Assembly: GCA_964426655.1 (NCBI GenBank)
Contig: CAYRQT010000007.1
Location: forward strand, 1 to 64,000
Length of the DNA: 64,000 bases
Direction of reading: 5' to 3'
Origin: RGIG8306 sp964426655
GTDB taxonomy: Bacteria; Bacillota; Clostridia; Lachnospirales; Lachnospiraceae
Shown here: positions 8,230 through 16,571 of the stretch, piece after piece
Numbering within the stretch: position 1 is the first letter of the stretch
Layout of the letters: each line of letters begins with the position of its first letter
The notes under the pieces: generated by a model
What the model saw: only the letters and a program-made list of their open reading frames with translations
Told to the model about the DNA's origin: nothing
Databases searched by the model: none
Made by a program: the position numbers and the translations under genes

Positions 8230-9701
8230 CGATATAATAGCTCTCCTTCCTCCAGTTGTGCCCCATTCAGAGCGATATAGTCATGAATGGTAATGCCGTT
8301 TGACGTATTGCGCTCTACCACATAAAAGCCATCCGATGTTTCGGAAAGAATGATTACACGGCAGAAAACAGTATATCCTTTATTAATATTGTAAACGCCT
8401 TCAAGGGATGCAGTCTTCCCAACCATATATCGATCGGCAGAGTCCGGCATGATCAGATAGGTGCCAATGGAGAAGGCATCCGTGCTGACATAATAATAGT
8501 CATCATCTGATGCAAAGATATCCGTTGCGGTAAATTGCGTGGTAATGCCTCCATCAGTGTATACCTCTACCATGAAGCCCAGCTTGTTTTCATCACCGCC
8601 CTTAACACCGTAGGCTTTTGGAATCAAATAAAAATCCTTTGTGGTAACAGCAGATTTTGGTATTTTCAAACCAAGAATGGATTCTTTTCCTATGCGAAAA
8701 CTGACATATCTGTCTTCCATAACCTGTTCCATGTTTGTGGAGAATGTGATTTTGCCAAGGTAACTTTGGTCACCAATTTTAATTCGGGAAAAGGTTCCGG
8801 AAAGAGAGATTTCGTCCTCACCCATGAGAATATCCATTGTGGTGCTGTCCCAGTAGGTTACAGTGTCTTCTTCATTCAAAGGAAAAATGAGTGACCATGT
8901 ATTGTTATAGATGGTCCGGTAAATGATGGCATCTTCTTCATACATAATGCCCTTTTGCAATTCCTGAAGAGAATAATTCTTCAGATAGGCGGTATCGCCA
9001 TTTACAGGCAGATAGGCAGAAGGATCAGCCTGAATCTGGTCATCGGTAAGAGATTCATAACCATCATAGGAAAACAAAATAAGTCCGCTTCTGTCTGCAT
9101 CTATTTGGAGAAAATTAGACAGATCCACCTCGCCGGCAAGGCTTTCCAGGGCAGCCTGATTTACATAGGTCAGAATTTCTGACTGGAGAATCTGCTTATT
9201 GCTGTACACTGCAGAAAAATCCGAGGGAGAATATTGTATGACCATTTTGTGCAGTCGACTTTGAAGACTGGACAGCGTATCCTCTGACAAAGAAGTAATG
9301 GAGGCGGATACGGAGGAAAGCAAGGCATTAAAGGAGCCTGTTTCATCCAGCGTACAGACTGTGGTACCTACAGAGACGCGACTGCCATTTGCAACATAAT
9401 AGTTCACATAGCCGGTAGAAGGTGCCAGGGAAAGGGTTTCATTTCGAAGAACAATTCCGGTATAGACCGTTTGGTCTCTGGAAACGGCGGTGGTCACTTC
9501 ATATGTTTTAATTTGATCCTGTAATAGAAAGCGAATGCCAATAAACAGGATGTAGACAATGATGGCGATCAGCAAAACGGCTGAAAAATGAAGCGGCATT
9601 CTTCGCCTGTATGGAATAATATTTTGTTTGTTTCTGTTTTTTACGGAATTTCTTCCGGGTCTGGCATTCTGACCGGACCGTTTTCCTGTTTCTGTCACCA
9701 T
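8226..9701 (-). CDS. membrane-anchored HlyD/barrel-sandwich-like protein
   Basis: 491 residues. A basic N-terminal cytoplasmic tail of about 35 residues is followed by one hydrophobic segment (about 38-60) and a large extracytoplasmic region. Just after the membrane segment, the stretch YTGIVLRNE...GYVNYYVANGSRVSVGTTVCTLDE looks like the first half of a lipoyl/barrel-sandwich domain, as in HlyD-type adaptors. No transporter or TolC-type partner is adjacent. Instead it is translationally coupled to yggS and sits upstream of sepF and ylmH, which suggests a role at the cell envelope or divisome. Start ATG at 9701 has AGGAG close before it. Function unknown. Confidence 0.75.
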   Translation of the reverse strand: MVTETGKRSGQNARPGRNSVKNRNKQNIIPYRRRMPLHFSAVLLIAIIVYILFIGIRFLLQDQIKTYEVTTAVSRDQTVYTGIVLRNETLSLAPSTGYVNYYVANGSRVSVGTTVCTLDETGSFNALLSSVSASITSLSEDTLSSLQSRLHKMVIQYSPSDFSAVYSNKQILQSEILTYVNQAALESLAGEVDLSNFLQIDADRSGLILFSYDGYESLTDDQIQADPSAYLPVNGDTAYLKNYSLQELQKGIMYEEDAIIYRTIYNNTWSLIFPLNEEDTVTYWDSTTMDILMGEDEISLSGTFSRIKIGDQSYLGKITFSTNMEQVMEDRYVSFRIGKESILGLKIPKSAVTTKDFYLIPKAYGVKGGDENKLGFMVEVYTDGGITTQFTATDIFASDDDYYYVSTDAFSIGTYLIMPDSADRYMVGKTASLEGVYNINKGYTVFCRVIILSETSDGFYVVERNTSNGITIHDYIALNGAQLEEGELLYR

Positions 9702-9735
9702 ATGCTCCTAAATTTCATATCTTTTTGCAAAGGAA

Positions 9736-9798
9736 AACCACATAAATCCATATAAGATATGGGAATACCCTATAGCCCTCAGGTGGATTTATGTGGTT
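9736..9798 (-). terminator. perfect 15-bp inverted repeat, probable terminator
   Basis: AACCACATAAATCCA (9736-9750) and its exact complement TGGATTTATGTGGTT (9784-9798) flank a 33-base loop. On the minus strand the stem is followed by TTTTCCTTT, so it can terminate the P-loop gene ending at 9825. The arms are longer, the loop larger and the GC content lower than in a typical terminator, so a small palindromic element is an alternative. Confidence 0.55.
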
Positions 9799-9824
9799 CA
9801 AACAATCAGTGGTTCTGTATTGGA

Positions 9825-10244
9825 TTACAGTGCCGTTGTTACAAGGGAAATGGCGCTGGCTGGTAAATCGTCTTTGTCCATAGAGACACTTAAGGTCATA
9901 TTTACGCCAAATTTTTCAGATAGATCGGAAAGAATTTGGATTTCATCCTGAAGTTCGTCAGGCTCCACATGAGCCAGCTTTAGAAAACTATCCAGAAACA
10001 AATGCTCTAAGTCATGATCCTGTGAAAGAATGCCGCATAAAAAACCGATAAAACCATCAAACGATTGAAAAGGGTATTCTGAGACATTGATCAGGCGAAC
10101 CTTGTTGTTTAATTCATACATATGTTTTCCGCTTTTATCCAGATAACATATGCTCCCTTCTGTCTCTGCAACTGCGCCATTCGCAAGGGAAAGCAGAATT
10201 TTTGTTTTTCCCTTTCCTTTTCTTCCGGCAATTATTTGCACCAT
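9825..10244 (-). CDS. small P-loop ATP-binding protein, function unknown
   Basis: 139 residues. The N-terminal Walker A motif is GRKGKGKTK (residues 7-15). The rest is compact, with an ICYLDK strand resembling a nucleotide-binding fold and an acidic middle (residues about 75-105). It is too short for a PilT-type ATPase or AAA+ domain. Start ATG at 10244 has GGAGG 7 bases upstream. It has its own promoter and is bounded downstream by a long inverted repeat, so it is transcribed alone between the elongasome region and the ylm cluster. No precise function is proposed. Confidence 0.75.
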   Translation of the reverse strand: MVQIIAGRKGKGKTKILLSLANGAVAETEGSICYLDKSGKHMYELNNKVRLINVSEYPFQSFDGFIGFLCGILSQDHDLEHLFLDSFLKLAHVEPDELQDEIQILSDLSEKFGVNMTLSVSMDKDDLPASAISLVTTAL

Positions 10245-10288
10245 TGGCAGCCCCTCCTTACATGTTTTTACGAAAAACTCTTGTAGTA

Positions 10289-10317
10289 ATTATAGTATAC
10301 TCTACAGGAAAAAACAA
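10289..10317 (-). promoter_or_regulatory. promoter of the small P-loop gene
   Basis: -10 TATAAT (10289-10294) and -35 TTGTTT (10312-10317), spacer 17. The -35 box overlaps the edge of the upstream terminator hairpin. Confidence 0.6.
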
Positions 10318-10331
10318 TCTCAATTTGAGAT
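10309..10331 (-). terminator. short hairpin with U-tract at the end of the DacA-like gene
   Basis: ATCTC/GAGAT stem at 10317-10331 overlapping the stop codon, followed on the minus strand by TGTTTTTTCC. The stem is short, so this is a moderate call. Confidence 0.45.
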
Positions 10332-11312
10332 ATTCCCGAACAAATCCTCCAAAGATCCGGCATAGGCCTCCCGCTTCAAATCGGACTGAATCAGGCCGAG
10401 ATAAGCTCTGCCATTCAGATCCGTTGCATACACCACGCATGCGCCGCTATCATGGGCAGGGTCTCCGGTAAAGGCATAGATGGTACTCATCTGGGGAATG
10501 GTTATCAGACCAGTCAGATGAGGAAATGTACTTTCCCATGTAACAGATAAAGTCTCTCCGGAGGCATTCTGATAGGTACCCGTATAGCTTTCCGTGCTTA
10601 AAATCTGCCGAATGGTTTTATTGCCAAAAATACTTTGAAGCAAGAGATACTGGTCATACAACGTGCTGGTATTTCCATTGGATGCTGACCCGGTGACAGA
10701 TTGAAAAACCGTATTTTCTGCCATCAGGGCCAACGCCCTTTCCTGAAGGACTGCTGCAGCATCCTCCGGGGTGTCTGCCAGAACTTTGGAAAGGGTAAGC
10801 GCAATATCATTTCCGTTGGTGAGTAAAAGGCCATATAAAAGTGTCTCTACAGACACCTGGTCTCCTTCAAGAAAACCGCCCAGCGGACCTGATGGGTCTG
10901 CCTGGGAAATTTCGTCGGATACGACAAGCACCTGATCCAGATCAGCCTGTTCGGCTATCAGTCCGGCCAGAAACAACTTGGTAAAATCTCCTGTGTTCAT
11001 GGCCTGCAGGGCTCCCTCATGTAAAAGAACCTGATTGGCATCCAGGGAAACCAGAAGCCGGTACACCCCTTCGGTAACGACAGCATCTTCCGCATCCGTA
11101 ATATAGGCGATGTTTCCAAAAGAATCTGTAATGCGGCCATCTGTCAGGGTATCTCCATAGAGAATGTCACTATTTCCATAGTTCTCCTGCGCAAAATCCG
11201 ACAGAAAGGTACGGCCGGTTATATGAAAATATGAAAATACAGCTGCCAGAATAAGAATGGCCACAAGCAGGAGGAGCAGAACCGGTTTTAGTTTTTGTAA
11301 TATTCTCGCCAC
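10320..11312 (-). CDS. DacA-like (PBP5-type) protein lacking catalytic residues
   Basis: 330 residues. N-terminal membrane segment (about 8-30), then a region clearly related to serine-type D-Ala-D-Ala carboxypeptidases: GDQVSVETLLYGLL is the family's conserved stretch ahead of SxN. The three catalytic motifs are changed: SxxK reads DFTK (109-112), SGN reads NGN (166-168) and KTG reads LTG (266-268). The nucleophile serine is therefore missing, and peptidase activity is unlikely. The start is GTG at 11312 with GAGGGG 8 bases before; it overlaps the upstream MgsA-like gene by 25 bases. Both are read from one promoter at the end of rodA. A structural or regulatory cell-wall role is inferred; anchoring by the N-terminal segment puts the domain outside the membrane. 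Confidence 0.8.
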   Translation of the reverse strand: MARILQKLKPVLLLLLVAILILAAVFSYFHITGRTFLSDFAQENYGNSDILYGDTLTDGRITDSFGNIAYITDAEDAVVTEGVYRLLVSLDANQVLLHEGALQAMNTGDFTKLFLAGLIAEQADLDQVLVVSDEISQADPSGPLGGFLEGDQVSVETLLYGLLLTNGNDIALTLSKVLADTPEDAAAVLQERALALMAENTVFQSVTGSASNGNTSTLYDQYLLLQSIFGNKTIRQILSTESYTGTYQNASGETLSVTWESTFPHLTGLITIPQMSTIYAFTGDPAHDSGACVVYATDLNGRAYLGLIQSDLKREAYAGSLEDLFGNISN

Positions 11313-11686
11313 TCCAGATCCCCTCTTTCCAAAGCCTTAATGAGAATTTCTCCCATGGCAATATTGGTCGCCAGCGGAATATTATGCAGGTCACACAGAC
11401 GAAAAATATGGCTGACCTCCGGATCGTTGGACTTTGGAGACTGGGCATCCCTTAAAAAAATCACAAGATCCATCTGATTATTTTCAATTTGGGCACCTAA
11501 CTGCTTTTCACCCCCTAGATGTCCGGGAAGATATTTGTGCACTGTCAGATTTGCGGCCTCTTCCACCAGCCTTCCTGTGGTTTCCGTAGCATATAATTGG
11601 TGCTTAACTAAAATATTCCGATATGCCAGGCAAAAGTTTTGCATAAGCTTTTTCTTGGCATCATGGGCAATCAGACCTATGTTCAT
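11288..11686 (-). CDS. methylglyoxal synthase-like protein with altered active site
   Basis: 132 residues, full-length MGS fold (IAHDAKKK, YATETTG, PGHLGGEKQLGA). Compared with the E. coli enzyme: the catalytic-base Asp71 position is Glu60, Asp101 is Glu90, His98 is Asn87 and a phosphate-loop Gly is Glu35; Asp91 is kept (Asp80). A second copy at 47113-47583 has all these residues intact, so this copy has probably lost or changed its chemistry. It has its own promoter and is followed by the overlapping DacA-like gene. MGS genes next to rodA are a known clostridial arrangement, often annotated mgsA without checking the active site. Confidence 0.82.
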   Translation of the reverse strand: MNIGLIAHDAKKKLMQNFCLAYRNILVKHQLYATETTGRLVEEAANLTVHKYLPGHLGGEKQLGAQIENNQMDLVIFLRDAQSPKSNDPEVSHIFRLCDLHNIPLATNIAMGEILIKALERGDLEWREYYKN

Positions 11687-11730
11687 AAAGACCCCCTAAT
11701 CATGGTTTGCGTTTACCATAGTGTATCTAT

Positions 11731-11759
11731 ATCATAGTTTAGTATACGGTACTAGTCAA
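11731..11759 (-). promoter_or_regulatory. promoter of the MgsA-like/DacA-like gene pair
   Basis: -35 TTGACT (11754-11759), -10 TATGAT (11731-11736), spacer 17. The -35 box overlaps the end of rodA. Confidence 0.65.
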
Positions 11760-12903
11760 TGAAAAATGTGTTCTTCTTTCGATTTCGGCGCTGCAGACCA
11801 ATATTTAATACCACACCTAGGGTGATAAAATTGCTCATTAGGGAACTGACACCGTAGCTGACAAATGGCAGTGGTAAGCCGGTGTTAGGCATTATAAAGG
11901 TTGCTACCGCCACATTAATAAAAGTCTGGAAACCAATCATGGCGACGACACCCATGGCTATGTAGCGCCCCTGGGCATCTCTGGCATTTTTAGCAATGCG
12001 GAGACATTGATAGACAACTCCGGCAAGAAGCAGTAAAACAGCAACAGAACCAACAAAACCCAGTTCTTCACCAATAATAGTGAAGATAAAATCAGAATGG
12101 GATTCAGATATGAAATTACCGGATTTTACAGATTCAAAGGTGGTGGTATTAAGTCCTTTTCCCCAAAGGCCACCGCTTCCAATGGCCATGACGGAATTTT
12201 CCTGCTGGTACACACTGTCCTGATATTTCTCCGGATTAATGAAAGAAAGAATCCGGCGAGCCTGGTATTCATAGATAAGTGTCTGACCAGGCTGCATGAT
12301 GGTATAGATGAACCATATGCTAAAAGGGATTCCGGCCAGTAAAACGCCACCAACTATTTTATAGCTGATACCAGCCACATAGATAACGGATAGACAGATC
12401 AGGGCAATGAGGACAGTTGTAGAAAGATTGGGCTGTGTCACGACCATATAAAGGGGAGGAAAAAGAAGGGCAACGATTGCCATCAGGCCGGGAAGCGTGT
12501 TCAGTCTGTCTTTTAAATAGCCAAGTACCGCTGCCAGGGAAATAATCAACGTGATTTTTAAAAATTCAGAAGGCTGAAGATTCCCAATGAGAGGAAGAGT
12601 AATCCATCTTTTGGCCCCACCCCGGACTTCACCGAAAAAGCGGACGGCCAAAAGCAGAAGAAAATTGCCAATATACAGAACTGGCCAGAATTTTAATAAA
12701 AGATGGTAATCCAGCAGAGACAGGATCAACATTAAAATAACGCCCAGAACAATTCCCAGGATCTGCTTGTTTTCAATGCCACTGTAGTAGTAGGACTGAC
12801 TGGTGGCTGAGCGGATACAGAGAACACCAATTACGCTTAAAATGAGAGCAAAGAGAATCAGCAAGTAATTGTAATATCGAAAGTTGTATTTTTTCCAGGG
12901 CAT
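11752..12903 (-). CDS. rodA: SEDS peptidoglycan polymerase, RodA type
   Basis: 383 residues, about ten hydrophobic segments. FtsW/RodA/SpoVE family: lipid II glycosyltransferase that works with a class B PBP. Signatures visible are RGGAKRWI near residue 95, QPNLSTTV near residue 160 and the GLPLPFVSYGVSSLMSNF stretch near the end. It is assigned to elongation (RodA) rather than division because it follows the mreC-mreD-PBP2-minD genes. ATG at 12903. The cognate partner is presumably the PBP2 at 13701-16571. Confidence 0.88.
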   Translation of the reverse strand: MPWKKYNFRYYNYLLILFALILSVIGVLCIRSATSQSYYYSGIENKQILGIVLGVILMLILSLLDYHLLLKFWPVLYIGNFLLLLAVRFFGEVRGGAKRWITLPLIGNLQPSEFLKITLIISLAAVLGYLKDRLNTLPGLMAIVALLFPPLYMVVTQPNLSTTVLIALICLSVIYVAGISYKIVGGVLLAGIPFSIWFIYTIMQPGQTLIYEYQARRILSFINPEKYQDSVYQQENSVMAIGSGGLWGKGLNTTTFESVKSGNFISESHSDFIFTIIGEELGFVGSVAVLLLLAGVVYQCLRIAKNARDAQGRYIAMGVVAMIGFQTFINVAVATFIMPNTGLPLPFVSYGVSSLMSNFITLGVVLNIGLQRRNRKKNTFFID

Positions 12904-12932
12904 AGAATGCTCCTTTCCATCTGAATAAAAGG

Positions 12933-13682
12933 TTATTTCCGGCCCTTTCTTACAGAGGGAACCGGCAGTCCGGTAAGCCGGCTGGCAGCCTGTTGCAAGG
13001 CCTGAAAAAAGGGGAGGGTATCTGGAAGAGATAAAATCCCTCCTTTTAGGGCACCTAGAATCTGAGGATCCTCAGGCACTTCTGCCAGGACTTCCTCTCC
13101 CAGCAGGGAGGTAATCTCCCCTTCCGACAAATGAAAACCTCTTTTTTTATATAGATCAGAAGTACGGTTAAGCAACAGATCTAGGGAGGTAATCCCTGCA
13201 GTTTTCCATAGGCCAATAATACGGTCTGCTGCCCGGATGGACAAACTGTCCGGCGTGAGGACTACCAGTCCCCGATCAGTCAAAGAACTGATGGACTGAA
13301 AGCCGTATTCAATGCCGGATGGACAGTCCAGAATTACAAAATCATATTGATTTCTGCAGGATGTCAAAAAGGGTAAAAAGGCCTCCTTTTTCAAGGCATT
13401 TTTTTCACGGGTCTGCGCAGTTGGCATCAGATGCAGAGAAGGAAGGCGCCTGTCGTATAACAAAGCCTTTTCAGCGGGACACTTCTGATTAAGGACATCC
13501 AGTAAATGGTATACAATTTGATTTTCCATGCCAAATACCAGATCCAGACTTCTTAATCCGGTATCCGTGTCAATGATCAGTACGGACTTTCCCATGCTGG
13601 CCAGAACCCGTCCAAGGCCTGCACTCAGCATGGTTTTCCCAACCCCTCCCTTTCCGGAAGCCAGAGCCAATATTTCCCCCAT
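12933..13682 (-). CDS. minD: MinD-like ATPase
   Basis: 249 residues, ParA/MinD family. The deviant Walker A is SGKGGVGKTM (residues 9-18), with LIIDTDTGLRSLD and the Walker B-like VILDCPSGIEYG following. It belongs to the MinD branch by sequence and position. I do not see a clear C-terminal amphipathic membrane-targeting helix: the tail ends in a proline- and basic-rich stretch. No minC or minE lies beside it, unlike many clostridial mre-min-rodA clusters. It may be a MinD with partners elsewhere, or a MinD-like protein serving the elongation machinery. Confidence 0.78.
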   Translation of the reverse strand: MGEILALASGKGGVGKTMLSAGLGRVLASMGKSVLIIDTDTGLRSLDLVFGMENQIVYHLLDVLNQKCPAEKALLYDRRLPSLHLMPTAQTREKNALKKEAFLPFLTSCRNQYDFVILDCPSGIEYGFQSISSLTDRGLVVLTPDSLSIRAADRIIGLWKTAGITSLDLLLNRTSDLYKKRGFHLSEGEITSLLGEEVLAEVPEDPQILGALKGGILSLPDTLPFFQALQQAASRLTGLPVPSVRKGRK

Positions 13683-13700
13683 AAATGCTGTCCTTTCTCA

Positions 13701-16571
13701 TTAGTCGATGACATTGGGCTGATTTCCCGAAAGGGCGTCATTTTCCAATATCTCATCCAGTGTAGTATATCCGTAATAGTAATTATAGATCTCATTTGCC
13801 AGGCTGGCAGTATGTGCAGAAGTATAGCCGTTTCGAATAGTGGTGGTCACGGATATTTCCGGATCGTCATAGGGAGCGTAGCTGACAAACAGGGCGTGAT
13901 TCCCCCTTGTTTTATCCTCCTGAGCTGAACCGGTTTTTCCGGCAATTTCCACCTCTGTATCTGCAAAAATTGTTTTCACGGTACCCTCAGTGATAACATC
14001 TCTCATACCCTCCTGGACCAGTTTCCAGGTTTCATCAGAAATTTCTGTGATTTTGGTGCCCACGCTGTCATAGGATTTGACAATGGTTCCGTCAGATGTA
14101 CGGACACTGTCCAAAAGAGTAAGGTCATACGCCGTACCGCCATTGGCAATAATGGATACATATTTAGCCATTTGCACGGTGGTATAGTTGTTTGTTCCCT
14201 GACCGATGGCTGAGGCAACGGGATATTGGGTGGAAATTTGAGGGGCATATTCGTTCAACTCGATGCCGCTGACGCTATCCAGGCCCAAAAGTTGGGCATA
14301 ATATGCCAGACGACTGATACCAAGGGTTTCATTATAGGTCTGATTTTCTTCACTGCTAAGCCTGTATCCCATTTCGTAAAAATAATAGTTACAGGAATTG
14401 GCCAGGGCACCTGTTAAATTTAACAGACCATGCCCTGCATGAGTGGTCTCATAAATCCAGCATTTAGGATGATTATCCACTTTTTCATAGATACCTGTAC
14501 AGTTGATATATTCTTCGGGAGTGACTACCCCATCTTCCAATGCAGCAATGGCTGTCAGCATTTTATAGGTAGAACCGGGAGAGGTTCTGGACTGTGTTGC
14601 ATAATTGAATAAAGGATTGCTCTGGTCAGCCACCAGCTGAGCGTAATAATCTCCGTCAATGGACCCGGAAAACAGATTATTGTCATATCCAGGGTAGGAA
14701 ACCAGGGCCAGAACATCCCCTGTATTAACATCCGTAATGACAGTGGAACCGGTGCAGGGATCCAGGGCCAGCTGGGAAGGGGTGATCTGAAGAGACAAAA
14801 TACAATCAATCATAAAATTATAGACAGTTTCGCTGGAAGCTGTGGAGAGGGCCATGTAAGTGGCACTGTCTGCGTCCAGAACATCCTGATCATACAGGGC
14901 CATACAAATAAGATTTCCGGACAGCAGGTTCTGGTTTATCAGGGATTCTATGATGAAAGATGAAAATACTTCGTCCTCTTGCAGATCCAGCAAAAGCTCA
15001 TCTGTAATATAGGCATAGATTTCGTCACTTTCAGCATATTTATCGGAAATACCCAGGTTTTCCGTAACAACCCATTGTTGAAGAATAGCCTCGTATATAA
15101 AAGCTCTCAGACTTGTGCTACCATCCTTCCAGGCCAGGTAAACTTCATTTGTCGTGTCAATCAGGCTTTCATCGATGAGGCCGGTCTCTTCCACCAGATA
15201 GGTATACGCAAAATCCATATACCCCTGCATGTCCTCGTCAAAGCTGTTATAAGCGGCCGGGTCAGACTGGGTCAGTTGCTGGTTCAGAAAATCCAGTACG
15301 GTGTTCATCTGAGAAGAAACAGTGGTATATATGCTGGCTTCTGCGTCACTGGCATCAGCTTCTCCCATATCGGAAAAAGATAGCACGTTATTGCTGAAAA
15401 GCTGATAAAAAACCTCTTTGATAGAGATGTTCAGATCCGCATTATTATCCGGGTCAATGTCTTCATTGACAATTTTATCTGCCAGTATTCCGGCAAGCGT
15501 CTGTTCCAAAAGGTTGTAGGTGGCAATCTGCAGGTCATGATCAATGGTCAGATATACATCCTGCCCGATTTCGGGCTCCGTAACAGAGACAATCTCCAGA
15601 ATATTTCCGGTACTGTCCTTGTACATGGTCTGGGACCCTTTTGTGCCACTTAATTCCTGCTCCATAACAGCTTCAATACCGCTCTTTCCCACGATATCAC
15701 CATTTTCATAGCTGTCGTCTTCCGCCTGCAGTTCTTCCAGTTCATCAGAAGAGGCCTTTCCCGTGTATCCGATGATATGGGCAAAATATTCCCCATCCGG
15801 ATAGACTCTGACATAATCTTCTTCCACATCCACACCTGAATAATTTGCCGCCTGTTCAAGAACAGCTGCCTGGCATTCTTCGCTGACATCTGCTGCAATG
15901 GTGATAGACTGGTATTTCTTGTATTCATTTTCTTTCAGCTCCCACCGGATGTTTACAATACGATAGGCATCATAATCACTGACCTCCATGGAATTGCCAT
16001 CGGCATCTGTCCAGGTATCAAAATAGAAATACTCTTTCAGCAGGGCAATGATTTCCAGGGGAGTCAGATTGGAAGGATATTTTCCCTCTGCGTCGTCCAG
16101 CTCACTGGTAGAGGAAAGACCATAAATATCCCTTAAAAGCCGATTCTTCTGGGTTTCTGATGTAATAGTAAATCCGCCATCTTCTGTATAGCTGATGGGC
16201 AGAGAAATGGAAATGTCTGTATCATATTGATCCAGAAGCTGCAACAACTCATAGATCATCTGGTTTTTAGCTGCGTTTTTTATGTAGGTTCCGTTGTCAA
16301 TGAGGGTTACGGAGTAAGACAATTCATTGTAGGCCAACAGGACTCCATTGCGGTCATAAATATTGCCCCTGGCTGCCTTGAGGGTAACGGTGGTCAGTGT
16401 CTTTTGAATATAATCCTGCTGATGGTCTGCCTGCTCAATAATCTGGAGCTGATACAGTCGTGCCACAAGGGCAATAAAGGCAATACATAAAATCAGAACA
16501 ATAGGAAACATTCTGGATTTAATGACCCGAATCAGATAATCCCGAATGACCAGCATAAGATCTTTAAACAA
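13701..16571 (-). CDS. class B penicillin-binding protein 2 with large insertion
   Basis: 956 residues; transpeptidase cross-linking peptidoglycan during elongation. Order: cytoplasmic tail and membrane segment (about 20-45), dimerisation/pedestal region with the RGNIYDRNGVLLA motif, then the transpeptidase domain with STYK (nucleophile near Ser667), SCN (near 726) and KTG (near 877). Between about residues 360 and 598 an acidic, Asp/Ser/Leu-rich insertion splits the start of the transpeptidase domain (LTIDHDLQ) from GSTVITDVNTGDVLALVS. Typical PBP2 proteins are 600-700 residues. Start TTG at 16571 is chosen because a GGAGGGAG site lies 7 bases before it; it overlaps the mreD stop by 8 bases. 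Confidence 0.9.
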   Translation of the reverse strand: MFKDLMLVIRDYLIRVIKSRMFPIVLILCIAFIALVARLYQLQIIEQADHQQDYIQKTLTTVTLKAARGNIYDRNGVLLAYNELSYSVTLIDNGTYIKNAAKNQMIYELLQLLDQYDTDISISLPISYTEDGGFTITSETQKNRLLRDIYGLSSTSELDDAEGKYPSNLTPLEIIALLKEYFYFDTWTDADGNSMEVSDYDAYRIVNIRWELKENEYKKYQSITIAADVSEECQAAVLEQAANYSGVDVEEDYVRVYPDGEYFAHIIGYTGKASSDELEELQAEDDSYENGDIVGKSGIEAVMEQELSGTKGSQTMYKDSTGNILEIVSVTEPEIGQDVYLTIDHDLQIATYNLLEQTLAGILADKIVNEDIDPDNNADLNISIKEVFYQLFSNNVLSFSDMGEADASDAEASIYTTVSSQMNTVLDFLNQQLTQSDPAAYNSFDEDMQGYMDFAYTYLVEETGLIDESLIDTTNEVYLAWKDGSTSLRAFIYEAILQQWVVTENLGISDKYAESDEIYAYITDELLLDLQEDEVFSSFIIESLINQNLLSGNLICMALYDQDVLDADSATYMALSTASSETVYNFMIDCILSLQITPSQLALDPCTGSTVITDVNTGDVLALVSYPGYDNNLFSGSIDGDYYAQLVADQSNPLFNYATQSRTSPGSTYKMLTAIAALEDGVVTPEEYINCTGIYEKVDNHPKCWIYETTHAGHGLLNLTGALANSCNYYFYEMGYRLSSEENQTYNETLGISRLAYYAQLLGLDSVSGIELNEYAPQISTQYPVASAIGQGTNNYTTVQMAKYVSIIANGGTAYDLTLLDSVRTSDGTIVKSYDSVGTKITEISDETWKLVQEGMRDVITEGTVKTIFADTEVEIAGKTGSAQEDKTRGNHALFVSYAPYDDPEISVTTTIRNGYTSAHTASLANEIYNYYYGYTTLDEILENDALSGNQPNVID

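Noticed and set aside
9736..9798. Mobile miniature element (MITE) as the primary call
   Set aside because: Only one copy is visible here and no target duplication is seen, so a terminator is the safer primary call.
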